A stretch of DNA of 64,000 bases from Solirubrobacter taibaiensis (GCA_027587225.1 JAPDDQ010000038.1:1-64000), one strand, 5' to 3'; numbered from the stretch's first letter, positions 19,366 through 27,916 are shown. A program made the numbers and translations. Notes: generated by a model from the sequence alone, not told the origin.

Positions 19366-19812
19366 TCAGCGTTGGCGGACTCCCTTGATCCAGATCGAGA
19401 TGATCGTGTCGTCCGCCGGCGCGTTGGCCGGTGAGACCGGGGTGATCTGGGCCTGGACACAGCGCCAGCGGCCGTGCTCGAAGACATACGTGTCCGTGTA
19501 GGTCGACATCGACGTGACCTCCTGGTCGCCTCGGCGGACGGTCTCCTTGTTGGTGGACCGCACGAGCGCGACGTCGCCGACAACGGTGATGAGCTCGTCG
19601 CGGACGTCCCAGTAGACGATGGTCTCGGGGTCGAAGCCCGTCGCCCAGCCCTCGAGGTAGGTCGCGCGGTCCACGCGTGAGCCGTCACTGCGGATGTAGA
19701 GGAAGGTCGGGTGCAGCAGCGCGTCGTGGGCTGCCACGTCGTTGGTCACGAAGTTGTCGATGAACTGCGCGTTGATCGCGCTCAGATCCGCGGCCGAAGC
19801 GATGGTGGTCAT
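19366..19812 (-). CDS. NTF2-like (SnoaL/DUF4440-type) protein
   Basis: The 148-aa protein has the cone-shaped NTF2-like pattern: an N-terminal helix (LSAINAQFIDNFVTNDVAAHDALL), HPTFLYIRSDG, then strands DVALVRSTNKETV and TYTDTYVFEHGRWRCVQAQITPV. The family includes small-molecule-binding and isomerase proteins, and no catalytic residues can be assigned. It converges on the GcvT-like gene with a 2-bp gap. ATG 19812 has TACGGT 6 nt upstream within a palindrome, so it is probably leaderless. Confidence 0.85.
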   Translation of the reverse strand: MTTIASAADLSAINAQFIDNFVTNDVAAHDALLHPTFLYIRSDGSRVDRATYLEGWATGFDPETIVYWDVRDELITVVGDVALVRSTNKETVRRGDQEVTSMSTYTDTYVFEHGRWRCVQAQITPVSPANAPADDTIISIWIKGVRQR

Positions 19813-19817
19813 CCGGC

Positions 19818-19829
19818 GACCGTACGGTC
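19818..19829. promoter_or_regulatory. 12-bp palindrome GACCGTACGGTC containing a -10 box
   Basis: The palindrome gives TACGGT on both strands. On the minus strand it ends 6 nt before the ATG of the NTF2-like gene. On the plus strand it would fire toward the LuxR gene in antisense. It may be a symmetric promoter, an operator, or both. Confidence 0.45.
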
Positions 19830-19859
19830 ACACGCCGTCCGCCGATATCGCGGAAACCC

Positions 19860-22535
19860 TCAATCTTTGGCGAGGCGGCCGGCGAGCTGGGTGCGTGAGC
19901 GGACGCCGAGCTTCGCGTACGCCTTCGACAGGTGCGCCTCGACGGTATGCACCGTCACGAACAGCATCCGCGCGATCTCCTTGTTGGCATGGCCCTCGGC
20001 CGCCAGGCGCGCGACACGCTCCTCGGTCGGCGTGAGCTCGCCGGCCGGTCGTGGGCGGCGGGCGCCCACGCGCGAGAGCTCGGAGCGTGCCCGGTCGGCC
20101 CATCCGTCGGACCCGAGTGCGTCGAAGCCCGCGACGGCACCTTCGAGTGCATCCCGCGCGGCGCGCCACTTCCGCAGCCGTCGCTGCGCTCGGCCGAGTG
20201 CGAGCAGCGAGCGCGCCCGGTCGTACGGGAGCCCGAGTTGCCCGAAGTCCGCCGCGGCGGCCTCGAGCAACGAAGCCGCGGTCTCGCCCGCGGCAAACTG
20301 CACCGTTGCCCCGCAGCGCTTGGCGGTTGCCCTCCCCCACGGGTGGCGCTGCGACTCGCTCAGCGCAACCAGCCGCTGCGTGATCGCGACCGCCTCGGCG
20401 TGCTCCCCCAGCTCCGCCAGCGCTTCGACCAGGTCGCCGGCCACGGGGAACGCCCCGGGCTCGTCGATGCCCTCACGCACAGTGTGCTCCCAGACGGGAA
20501 GCAACGTGGCGGCCGCGCGGGCCGGATCGTGCGCGAGCAGCGCGGCGGTGCCGAGCGCCCGCCGCGCCTCGAGCGCGTGCCACCGGTAGCCGCGCGCCTC
20601 GGCATCCGCCAGGGCGGGCGTCGCCCAGCGCTCCGCCTCGTCGGGACGCCCGCGGCCGGCGGCCAACAGGGCACGGTTGTACTGATACGCCGGCGTGCTC
20701 AACAGCGCTCGGTCGCTGGACTCCGCCCACTCGTCGAGCAGCTGCTCCGCTACGGGCCAGCGGCCGGCGCGGAGCTCGATTCCGCAAAGGTTCAGGCGCA
20801 GCCACGTGTACGACACGGCTTCGCCACGCTCGTCGGCCAACGCGAGGAACCGCGTCGTCGTCGCGCGGGCGGCATCCATCTCGCCGCGCCAGGAGTGCCG
20901 CAGACCCGTGACCGGCTCCGGCGAGTCGATCAGATGGACGGCGCCATCCGAGCAGGCCCGAAACCGCTCGCACACGTCGTCGAAGGGCTGCCCGCGCAGG
21001 CATCGCGCCCACCCCGACACGCGCAAGGTGAGCGCGCTGTCGACCTCGGACGCAGGGGCCGAGGCCTCCCGGATCCGCTCGACGCCGACGATGACCTCAT
21101 TGGCCGCCTGCATCGCGAGCACGCGCGCGGTCAGGTCGGGGTCGCCCCCGCTCTCGGCCAGTGCGTGCCGGTAGTGCTGAGCGCGCTCCGCGTAGCTGTC
21201 GACGGTTCCGCCCTCGGAGAGGAGCAGCCACGCGCGCGCTCGCCCGCGGCCGTGGGGCAGCCACTCGAGCGCCGGGGTCACGAGGTCCGTGACCCGCTGT
21301 CGCTCGCCGGCTCGTTCCAAGTACTCCGCGAGGCTCAGCAGCCGGTCACCGCGGTCACCGTCGTCGGCGAACGTCAGGCGGAGCGCCTGCTCGCCGAGCA
21401 CCACCGCCTCGGCCCGGGCGCCGCGAGCTGACGCACCGGCAGCCGCGGCCGACACGGCCGCCGCCAGCTCGGCGTCCGGACCGTCGGTCGCGAGCGCGAG
21501 GTGCAACGCGCGTTCCGACTCGTCTGACACGGCGTCCGCCAGCGCGCGGTGAGCGGCCCGCCGCTCGCGGAGCGGCGCTCGCGCTCGAGCCACGGAGGCG
21601 AGCATCGGGTGCGCCGCGTGGACACGTTCGCCGTCGGCGTGCACCACCCCGAGCTCGACGGCGTCGTCGATCGTCCGGCGGTCGGCGATCAGGTGCGCGT
21701 CGGCGCTCAGGGCGACGGCGAGCAACAGCTCGCGTACCGGCGCGGGCAATCGCGCCACGCGCGTTCCCAGCAGGTCGGCGATCGCGTCAGAGACTTCGAT
21801 ATCCACACCGATCGCCGGCATCCCGTGCTCCACCACCGTCCGCCCCAGTTCCAGCGCAAACAGCGGATTGCCCTCGGTGTATTCGAAGATCCGGTGCAGC
21901 AGCCGCCGGGGCAGGCTCAGTCCGAGCCGCGCGGCCAGGAGCCCGCGGATCGCGGTGAGGCTGAGTGGCCCGACGTCGAGCTGCTCGACACCTCGGCGCG
22001 CGAGCGCCAGTTCGAGCGTCGACGGCGGACCGGGCCGCCGGGTGAGCAGGAACCCGACCGGCTCGGAGGCGAGCCGCCGTGTCGCGAACGCGATCGCGAC
22101 GGCCGAAGCCGGATCGAGCCACTGCACATCGTCGACGGCCACCAGCACCGGCGCCAGCGCGCGCAGCGAATTGAGGACCGCCAGCCCGATGGCGTGCGGC
22201 TCCGGCGGCGGCCCCGCGGGCTCGCGCCGCAGCAACGCCACCTCCAGCGCGCGGCGCTGCGGGGTCGGCAGCTCCGCCAGCGTGGCGTCCGGGACGCCGT
22301 CGAACAGATCGATCAGCGCCGCGAAGGAGAGCTGCGTCTCGCCGTCACCCGGTGCCGCGGACAGGACCGGCAGGCCGTTGCCGCGCGCGGCCTCGATCCC
22401 GGCCTCCCACAGCGTGGTCTTGCCGATACCCGGGGGGCCGGTGAGCACACGTGCGTGCCCGAGCGGGGCGGTTCTGAGCGTGGCGAGCTCGACTTCCCGG
22501 CCCAGCGGCACAGCGCTGACGTTCGAGCGGCCCAC
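19860..22535 (-). CDS. LuxR-family ATP-binding regulator (LAL type)
   Basis: The 891-aa protein has an N-terminal AAA-like ATPase with Walker A GPPGIGKT (33-40) and Walker B VLVAVDDVQWLD (about 130-141), a long helical TPR-like middle, and a C-terminal LuxR helix-turn-helix (LTPTEERVARLAAEGHANKE, then VHTVEAHLSKAYAKLG). LAL regulators are ATP-dependent transcription activators whose inducer is rarely known. The start is GTG 22535; a GTG about 24 bases further in is possible. It reads away from tRNA-Met, with the tRNA terminator between them. Confidence 0.93.
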   Translation of the reverse strand: MGRSNVSAVPLGREVELATLRTAPLGHARVLTGPPGIGKTTLWEAGIEAARGNGLPVLSAAPGDGETQLSFAALIDLFDGVPDATLAELPTPQRRALEVALLRREPAGPPPEPHAIGLAVLNSLRALAPVLVAVDDVQWLDPASAVAIAFATRRLASEPVGFLLTRRPGPPSTLELALARRGVEQLDVGPLSLTAIRGLLAARLGLSLPRRLLHRIFEYTEGNPLFALELGRTVVEHGMPAIGVDIEVSDAIADLLGTRVARLPAPVRELLLAVALSADAHLIADRRTIDDAVELGVVHADGERVHAAHPMLASVARARAPLRERRAAHRALADAVSDESERALHLALATDGPDAELAAAVSAAAAGASARGARAEAVVLGEQALRLTFADDGDRGDRLLSLAEYLERAGERQRVTDLVTPALEWLPHGRGRARAWLLLSEGGTVDSYAERAQHYRHALAESGGDPDLTARVLAMQAANEVIVGVERIREASAPASEVDSALTLRVSGWARCLRGQPFDDVCERFRACSDGAVHLIDSPEPVTGLRHSWRGEMDAARATTTRFLALADERGEAVSYTWLRLNLCGIELRAGRWPVAEQLLDEWAESSDRALLSTPAYQYNRALLAAGRGRPDEAERWATPALADAEARGYRWHALEARRALGTAALLAHDPARAAATLLPVWEHTVREGIDEPGAFPVAGDLVEALAELGEHAEAVAITQRLVALSESQRHPWGRATAKRCGATVQFAAGETAASLLEAAAADFGQLGLPYDRARSLLALGRAQRRLRKWRAARDALEGAVAGFDALGSDGWADRARSELSRVGARRPRPAGELTPTEERVARLAAEGHANKEIARMLFVTVHTVEAHLSKAYAKLGVRSRTQLAGRLAKD

Positions 22536-22555
22536 GGATGCACTCTCTCAGACGG

Positions 22556-22585
22556 CAAGAAGGCGACGCGCGTCTGCGCGTCGCC
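22556..22585 (-). terminator. Rho-independent terminator after tRNA-Met
   Basis: A perfect 9-bp stem (22562-22570 with 22577-22585, 6-nt loop) is followed on the minus strand by TTCTT. It lies 13 bp downstream of the tRNA 3' end and upstream of the LuxR start. Confidence 0.75.
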
Positions 22586-22597
22586 CGCATGCGTCCA

Positions 22598-22671
22598 TAG
22601 CTGGGGGGAGACTCGAACTCCCGACCTCACGATTATGAGTCGTGCGCTCTAGCCAGCTGAGCTACCCAGCC
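22598..22671 (-). tRNA. tRNA-Met (CAU), elongator type
   Basis: The 74-nt cloverleaf has acceptor arms GGCTGGG/CCCAGCT (terminal G-U pair), discriminator A, D-arm AGCTCAGCTGGCTAGAGC, anticodon stem CACGA/TCGTG with loop CTCATAA (anticodon CAU), and T-arm GGGAG-TTCGAGT-CTCCC. CCA is not encoded. The anticodon arm matches actinobacterial elongator tRNA-Met; tRNA-Ile(CAU) is less likely. Confidence 0.95.
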
Positions 22672-22680
22672 ACGAGGGCA

Positions 22681-22839
22681 TCAGGATATCGAGCCGCCTC
22701 CACGCCCGCGTAGATCGTGTCCGGAACGCTCCGCGTAGATCGTGTCCGGAACGCTCCGCGCTCCTTGGTCGGGCGACTTGGCGGCGTCGCGAGCCTTGCG
22801 CTCGTGCGGGGTCTCGACGAGCTTCACACCTACACTCAC
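22681..22839 (-). CDS. Candidate small ORF (52 codons), frame changed by a tandem repeat
   Basis: GTG at 22839 follows AGGTGGA and opens a hydrophilic reading (KLVETPHERKARDAAKSPDQ...). The ORF crosses two copies of a 25-bp tandem repeat. Because 25 is not a multiple of three, the second copy shifts the frame to a Gly/Arg-rich end. With one copy removed, the ORF would continue to a TAG inside the tRNA 5' end. It may be a real small gene, a damaged one, or chance. Confidence 0.25.
   Translation of the reverse strand: MSVGVKLVETPHERKARDAAKSPDQGARSVPDTIYAERSGHDLRGRGGGSIS
22706..22755. repeat. Two perfect 25-bp direct repeats next to tRNA-Met
   Basis: The 25-bp unit starting CCGCGTAGATCGTGTCCGG occurs at 22706-22730 and again at 22731-22755 without mismatch, and the next five bases repeat the beginning. 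It is intergenic, upstream of tRNA-Met. Confidence 0.95.
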
Positions 22840-22875
22840 ATCCACCTATGAGTGAGTCGCACAGTTAATGCGGCT

Positions 22876-23997
22876 TCAGCACGCGAACCCGTCACCGTCA
22901 CGGTCGAGTTTGTATGGATCCGAGCCGGTGACTCGCACCGTAGCGCTGACGAAGTCCGGTCCGTTGCCGTTGCCACGCTTGCAGTCGTAGTCGACCGAGT
23001 CGGGCTTCAGGCAGGCGCCGGTGTAGCCGGCGTGACAGTCCTCGCCCCTGAGTGACGGAAGCCCGAACGCCGCCATGGGTGCGAAGACGAGCGCAGCGCC
23101 CGCCACGCTCATCCATCGACGCGAACCGAGTTTGCGCCGAGCCGGCAGCCCCGGCGCGTCGAGCGCCGCACGCAGGTCCGCGACGAACGCGCGGCCGCTG
23201 CGATAGCGGCGGCCGGGGTCCAGTGAGAGCGCGCGCAGGATCACCCGGTCGATGTCCGGGCCGAGACCTTCGTTGCGCCGGGACGGCGGGACGGACTCGG
23301 TGTCCGGCGGCTGGCTCAGCCCACGCGGGAGACTGCCCGTGGCCGCGCGGTAGGCGACGGCGCCGAGCGCCCAGAGGTCACTCGCGGGCGTCGCGCAATC
23401 GCCCATGAGCGTCTCGGGCGCCATGTACGCGGGAGTGCCGAGCACGTGGCCCGGACCGGTGATCGTCGCGATGTCGTCGGCGCGGGCGACGCCGAAGTCC
23501 GCCAGGAGCGCGTGACCGCCGACGGAGTCGACGAGCACGTTCGCGGGCTTGAGGTCGCGATGGACGATGCCGCGGGCATGACAGTGGTCAAGCCCTTCGG
23601 CCACGCCGGCCAGCAGCTCGATGACGTCGTGCAGCGGGGGACGGCGCGCGGCCAGCAATGCGTCGAGCGAACCGCCCTCGACGTAGCGCATCGAGAAGTA
23701 CTGCAGGCCACGTGCTTGACCGTGGGCGTAGATCGGAACGACGTTCGGGTGCTCGACCGCCGCCAGCGCGTCGACCTCGCGCTCGAACCGCTCCATGAAG
23801 AGCGGGTCCGCGGCGAACTCCGGGCGGACGACCTTCAGCGCCACCCGGCGATTCGGCAGCCGCTCCCGCGCGAGGAACACCTCCCCGAAGCCACCCGCGC
23901 CCAGGCGCCGCTCGATCACGTACGTGCCGACGGTTTCGCCCGGCGAGAACATCGCCGGCACGTCATTGTCGAACGCATCGAGGGTCGCCGCGCACAT
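22876..23997 (-). CDS. Transmembrane Ser/Thr protein kinase with C-terminal Excalibur domain
   Basis: The 373-aa protein has the Hanks kinase motifs: GAGGFGEV loop (34-41), VALK (Lys55), HRDLKPANV (146-154), DFG (167-169) and APE (193-195). One membrane helix follows (about 296-314), then an extracytoplasmic tail ending SDPYKLDRDGDGFAC, the calcium-loop Excalibur motif, preceded by three further Cys. This suggests a receptor kinase whose outside domain binds Ca2+ or reads the cell surface. ATG 23997 has TAGGTT 9 nt upstream and is probably leaderless; ATG 23952 is an alternative closer to the kinase domain. Confidence 0.94.
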   Translation of the reverse strand: MCAATLDAFDNDVPAMFSPGETVGTYVIERRLGAGGFGEVFLARERLPNRRVALKVVRPEFAADPLFMERFEREVDALAAVEHPNVVPIYAHGQARGLQYFSMRYVEGGSLDALLAARRPPLHDVIELLAGVAEGLDHCHARGIVHRDLKPANVLVDSVGGHALLADFGVARADDIATITGPGHVLGTPAYMAPETLMGDCATPASDLWALGAVAYRAATGSLPRGLSQPPDTESVPPSRRNEGLGPDIDRVILRALSLDPGRRYRSGRAFVADLRAALDAPGLPARRKLGSRRWMSVAGAALVFAPMAAFGLPSLRGEDCHAGYTGACLKPDSVDYDCKRGNGNGPDFVSATVRVTGSDPYKLDRDGDGFAC

Positions 23998-24006
23998 TGC
24001 GCAGGG

Positions 24007-24012
24007 AACCTA
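24007..24012 (-). promoter_or_regulatory. -10 box TAGGTT of the kinase gene
   Basis: TAGGTT lies 9 nt before the kinase ATG, with no Shine-Dalgarno sequence between. Confidence 0.45.
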
Positions 24013-24041
24013 CAGTGACTCCATCCGTGAACGCAAGCGCC

Positions 24042-24065
24042 TGCCCCGGCCGTTCGGCCGGGGCA
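24042..24065 (-). terminator. Hairpin after the small secreted-protein gene
   Basis: A perfect 10-bp GC stem (24042-24051 with 24056-24065, 4-nt loop) lies 15 bp after the stop of the 62-aa gene. Only a weak T-tract follows on the minus strand (GCGCTTGCGTT). Confidence 0.5.
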
Positions 24066-24079
24066 CGAACGCCGCGCGC

Positions 24080-24268
24080 CTAGTGGCCGGAGGCCTGGCG
24101 GCCAAGCGCCTCGCAGACGACCGCGTCGTAGATCGGCGTGCCATCGACGTCGAAGCACAGGGGCGTCGGCGGCGGGGGCGGATCGTCGTCGGCGAAGGCG
24201 GGCGCGGACGCGCCGGCGAGTGTGACGGCGGCCAGCAGGGTGAGCAGTGACTTGGCGGTACGTGACAC
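24080..24268 (-). CDS. Small secreted protein (62 aa)
   Basis: GTG at 24268 is preceded by GAGGAGGA at a 5-nt spacing, a clear ribosome site that decides the start. The product opens with a Sec signal peptide (RTAKSLLTLLAAVTLAGASA, cleavage near AFA-DD). A Pro run follows, then a ~25-residue mature end with two Cys (LCFDVDGTPIYDAVVCEALG) that could form a disulfide. It is probably too short for an enzyme. Function unknown. Confidence 0.75.
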   Translation of the reverse strand: MSRTAKSLLTLLAAVTLAGASAPAFADDDPPPPPTPLCFDVDGTPIYDAVVCEALGRQASGH

Positions 24269-24397
24269 AGAGTCCTCCTCTGCGAGTGAATGGAACTGAC
24301 ACTCACCACTCTCTGTCACTATCCATTAATCGGCGGCCCGGACTCACGTAAGTGACTACGACGACCAAGGAGGGGTTCACCTCCGCAAAGGGAGGGG

Positions 24398-24427
24398 TGT
24401 CAAAATCGCGGCCCGGCGGTATAGGGT
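24398..24427 (+). promoter_or_regulatory. Likely promoter of the LAL regulator at 24435
   Basis: TGTCAA (24398-24403) and TAGGGT (24422-24427) are 18 bp apart. The -10 ends 7 nt before the GTG start, consistent with a leaderless transcript. Confidence 0.5.
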
Positions 24428-24434
24428 TGGGCTC

Positions 24435-27314
24435 GTGCCTCAGCGGATCTCGAGCCCGCGTCTGATCGGTCGCGGGCCCCAGCTGCAGCACCTGCAGCAG
24501 CTCTTCGCACGTGCCGTCGCGGCCACGTTCACGCTCGCCCTGGTCAAAGGCGACGCGGGCATCGGCAAGTCGCGGCTCGTGCGCGAGTTCGAGTCCTCCG
24601 GGGCGATCGTGGACGCGCTGACGCTGCGCGGCAGCTGCTTTCCCATCGCCGGCGAGGAGGCGGCGTACGGCCCGCTCGTCGCGGCCCTGCGCGACGTGCC
24701 CGCCGAGCAGCTGCAGGAGGCGGCGAGCCGGCTCCCGGAGCCACTGGTCGCCGAACTCGCGTCGCTCCTCCCCGCGCTCGGCCATCAGGCCCCGACCGGT
24801 CGCGACGGCTCACGGGGCGCGCAGGGCCGCCAGTACGAGTACCTGCTCGAGTTGCTCGCGCGCCTGGCGGACGCCTCACCGGTCGTGCTGATCGTCGAGG
24901 ACATCCATTGGGCCGATCCGTCGACGCTCGACTTCCTGTCCTTCGTGGCGCGCAACGCGCGGAGCGAGCGGATCCTGCTCGTGGCCACCCACCGCCTGCA
25001 CGACGGCCGCGACCTGCAGGCGCTCGAGCGCTACATCGACCAGCTCGAACGCGCCCCGGCCGTCGAGACGGTCTCGCTCGACCCGCTCACCGAGCTCCAG
25101 GTCAGCGAGCAGATCGAAGCCATCCTCACGCGCCCGGCGGACGCGACCATCACCCACCGCATCACGGCCCGCACGCAGGGCAACCCGTTCTACGTCGAGG
25201 AGCTCATCGCCCACGGCGACACCGCCGAGGCGCCGCTCCCGGCCGGCCAGGCCGCCACGTTGCTCGAGCGCGTCTCCACGCTCAGCGCTGAGACCCAGCA
25301 CGTCCTGCAGGTACTCGCCGCGTTCGGCCGCGCCATCGAGCACGACCTGCTCGCGGAAGCCGTCGCGATCGAGGAGCCAGAGCTGTCGCGGCTGCTGCGG
25401 ACGGCCGTGGACTCGCACGTGATCGAAGTGGACGACGCGACGCTGACGTTCCGTCACGCCCTCACCCGCGAGGCGGTCTACGACGCGCTGCTTCCGGGCG
25501 AGCGCCGGCGCCTGCACACGGCCGTGGCCGACGCCCTGAGCAAGCACCCCGACATGACCGACGCCGCCGAGCTGGCGGTCCAGTGGCGCGCCGCCGGTAA
25601 GCCGGCCGCGGCGTTCACCGCGTCGCTGGAAGCGGCCCGCGCCGCGACCGGCGTGTACGCCTACAACGAGGCCGTGGAGCACTACACGGCCGCGGTCGCC
25701 CTCTGGAGCTCCGCCGACGCGACCGACCTGGACCATGCCGCGGTCCTGCTCGACGCCGCCGACGCGGCCCACCGCGCGGGCGCCGACGAGCTGCCGATCC
25801 AATGGCTGGAGCTCGGCCTGGCCGCGCTCGGGGACCACCCGGACCCGCTCCGCGCTGCGACGTTCTTCGAGCGCCTCGGCCGCTTCCAGGACCACCATCT
25901 CGACAAGTCGCTGACGTTCTACAACGAAGCCCTGTTGTGTCTCGACGAGACCGCCAGCGCGGAACGCGCCCGGATCCTCGGCGACGAGAGCCTCACGCTC
26001 ACGCTCAGCGTCCGCTGGGACGAGGCGCGCGACCGCGCCGAGCGGGCACTGCTCGTCGCGCAGGAAGCGGGAGCCGAGGCCGAGGAGGGGTTCGCGCGCT
26101 CGGTCCTCGGGCTCGTGCTCGCCTACCTCGGTGAGTTCGAGCCGGCCGAGGCGCATCTCGAGGAGGCGCGCCGCATCGGGGAGTTGCTCGAGCGGCCCGA
26201 GGACGTCTCCCGCGCCTACGTCCATCTGGGCGAGGTCCGGCGACTGCGGGGAGATCTGCCCGGAGCGCTCGAGGTCATGGCGGCGGGCCTCGAGGCGGCA
26301 CGCCGCCTCGGCGTCGAGGCCTCTTACGGCCGCTACTTCGCCCTCAACGCCGCCGAGGACGAGTTCGAGCTGGGCCACTGGGACGCGGCACAGGAGCGGA
26401 TCGACCGGCTCGAGGGCGCGTCGCTGACCTGGAGCGAGATGCTGCTCCGGCTCACCGTCTCCGGACAGCTCGCCGCGGGTCGTGGCGATTTCGAGCGCGC
26501 CCGCGCCCGGCTCGACGAGGCCACCGGGCAGCTGCGCGAGTCGTCGGCGACGGAGTGGACGGCGTACGTCGGCGCGTGTGTGATCGAGCTGCTGCTGACG
26601 GCGGGCGAGTTCGAGCAGGCGCTGGCGACCGCGACCGCCGAGCTCGAACGCGTGAGCGGGCGTGAGGAACAGCTGTACACGCCGGCGCTGGTCGACGCGG
26701 CGGTGCGGGCCGCGGCGGACGTGGGCGCTCTGGATGACGCCGAGCGGCACACGGCCTGGTTGTCGGGCTTCCTCGACGATGCCTCGCCCCCGATCGCCCG
26801 TGCGCACCTGGCGGGCGCCGTCGCCGAGTGCGACCGCGCTCGCGGCGCGTCGTCAGCCGAGCAGTGGGACCGCGTCGCGCGCGGCTGGGACCAGTTGCAG
26901 CACCCGTACCGCGCCGCATACGCCCGTGTCCGGGAGGCGGAAGCGCTGCTCGCGGGCGGCGAGCGCGAGGCCGCCGCGCGGGCGCTCTCACAGGCGCTCA
27001 CGGTCGCCGAGGCGCTCGGCGCGACCCCGCTCGCCGCGTGGGCCGACGGCCTGGTCTCGCGCAAGCGCCTGCGACGTGCGGTGGTGCGCCGGCTCGAGTC
27101 CGCCGGCCCCGCGGAACGGCTGACGCGACGCGAGCGAGAGGTCCTCGGACTGGTGGCGGAAGGCCGGACGAACCGGCAGATCGGCAGCCAGCTGCACATC
27201 ACCGAAGGGACCGCGGCCCTGCACGTGTCGCGGATCCTCGGCAAGCTCGAGGTCAGCACCCGCGGCCAGGCGGCCGCGATCGCGCGCCAGGCCGCGCCGC
27301 CCAGCGACGCCTGA
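24435..27314 (+). CDS. LuxR-family ATP-binding regulator (LAL/adenylate-cyclase-like type)
   Basis: The 959-aa protein has Walker A GDAGIGKS (39-46), Walker B VVLIVEDIHWAD (about 150-161), a long TPR-like helical middle and a C-terminal LuxR helix-turn-helix (LTRREREVLGLVAEGRTNRQ, then EGTAALHVSRILGKLEV). It begins SSPRLIGRGPQLQHL, the usual opening of these ATPases. Likely an ATP-dependent transcription activator; the target is unknown. GTG 24435 is chosen because of the promoter spacing. Confidence 0.94.
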   Translation: MPQRISSPRLIGRGPQLQHLQQLFARAVAATFTLALVKGDAGIGKSRLVREFESSGAIVDALTLRGSCFPIAGEEAAYGPLVAALRDVPAEQLQEAASRLPEPLVAELASLLPALGHQAPTGRDGSRGAQGRQYEYLLELLARLADASPVVLIVEDIHWADPSTLDFLSFVARNARSERILLVATHRLHDGRDLQALERYIDQLERAPAVETVSLDPLTELQVSEQIEAILTRPADATITHRITARTQGNPFYVEELIAHGDTAEAPLPAGQAATLLERVSTLSAETQHVLQVLAAFGRAIEHDLLAEAVAIEEPELSRLLRTAVDSHVIEVDDATLTFRHALTREAVYDALLPGERRRLHTAVADALSKHPDMTDAAELAVQWRAAGKPAAAFTASLEAARAATGVYAYNEAVEHYTAAVALWSSADATDLDHAAVLLDAADAAHRAGADELPIQWLELGLAALGDHPDPLRAATFFERLGRFQDHHLDKSLTFYNEALLCLDETASAERARILGDESLTLTLSVRWDEARDRAERALLVAQEAGAEAEEGFARSVLGLVLAYLGEFEPAEAHLEEARRIGELLERPEDVSRAYVHLGEVRRLRGDLPGALEVMAAGLEAARRLGVEASYGRYFALNAAEDEFELGHWDAAQERIDRLEGASLTWSEMLLRLTVSGQLAAGRGDFERARARLDEATGQLRESSATEWTAYVGACVIELLLTAGEFEQALATATAELERVSGREEQLYTPALVDAAVRAAADVGALDDAERHTAWLSGFLDDASPPIARAHLAGAVAECDRARGASSAEQWDRVARGWDQLQHPYRAAYARVREAEALLAGGEREAAARALSQALTVAEALGATPLAAWADGLVSRKRLRRAVVRRLESAGPAERLTRREREVLGLVAEGRTNRQIGSQLHITEGTAALHVSRILGKLEVSTRGQAAAIARQAAPPSDA

Positions 27315-27323
27315 CCTATATAC

Positions 27324-27340
27324 GTCGCCGTCTCGGCGAC
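27324..27340 (+). terminator. Weak hairpin after the LAL regulator
   Basis: A 7-bp perfect stem GTCGCCG/CGGCGAC with loop TCT starts 10 bp after the stop codon, flanked by AT-rich TATATAC and AGATATG. No proper T-tract follows, so termination is uncertain. Confidence 0.35.
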
Positions 27341-27381
27341 AGATATGCAGTTCCTGTGATGGCGGGAGGCTCCGTTTGGCA

Positions 27382-27387
27382 TAGCTT
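27382..27387 (+). promoter_or_regulatory. -10 box TAGCTT of the gene at 27396
   Basis: TAGCTT ends 8 nt before ATG 27396, with no Shine-Dalgarno sequence between. Confidence 0.45.
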
Positions 27388-27395
27388 CGCCGGGC

Positions 27396-27911
27396 ATGAG
27401 CCTGCCCGCCGCGATCGAGTGCGACGACGTCCTGGTCGTCTTCGAAGGTCCGCGCCGGATCCGCCATCAGAACGGCACGCGTGTGGACCTGTGGCCTGAC
27501 GCGAGCGAAGCGGAGGCGGTCCGCGACCGAATCGAGCGCGGACGCCCGATCCTGGTGATCCTCGGCGGCCCCCAGGCTGAGGCGACGGTCCTGACGGAGC
27601 AGTTCGCGGGCGCACCGCCCGCCCTGGCCCAGCTCGTCGAGGCGATCGCGCGCGACCTGGCACCGATCCCGGTGCCCGCGCTGGACTGGCTTCCGCACGA
27701 CGTGCGCGACCGCGGCCTCCGCTTCCTGCGGGCCAGCGTGTCGCGGGTCCGTCGCACTCCGGCGCTCCTTCGTCCTCCGCTGTCGCTCGACGACCGCGGC
27801 GGGCCGTGCCCACACGTCCGGTTCGCGCACTTCACCCGAGCCGTCGAGCAGCCGGAGCGCGAACTGTCGCTGGTGGTGGCCTATGCGTTCGCGGACGTCC
27901 TGGCGCGATGA
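27396..27911 (+). CDS. Hypothetical protein (171 aa)
   Basis: The product begins MSLPAAIECDDVLVVFEGPR and has a Rossmann-like alternation of strands and helices (RGRPILVILGGPQ, then VLTEQFAGAPPALAQLVEAI). No signal peptide, membrane helix or known motif is visible. A basic middle (LRFLRASVSRVRRTPALLR) and Cys153-x-His lie near the end. The gene converges on the FHA gene with a 5-bp gap. Family not recognised. Confidence 0.75.
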   Translation: MSLPAAIECDDVLVVFEGPRRIRHQNGTRVDLWPDASEAEAVRDRIERGRPILVILGGPQAEATVLTEQFAGAPPALAQLVEAIARDLAPIPVPALDWLPHDVRDRGLRFLRASVSRVRRTPALLRPPLSLDDRGGPCPHVRFAHFTRAVEQPERELSLVVAYAFADVLAR

Positions 27912-27916
27912 GCGGG

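Noticed and set aside
22598-22755. The 25-bp repeat beside tRNA-Met considered as an integration (att) site
   Set aside because: The repeats are tandem, do not copy the tRNA 3' end, and no integrase or foreign-looking island is present.
24320-24420. GGAGG/CCTCC inverted repeat before the LAL gene as a riboswitch
   Set aside because: Only a 5-bp stem, and the gene appears leaderless with its promoter downstream of the repeat.
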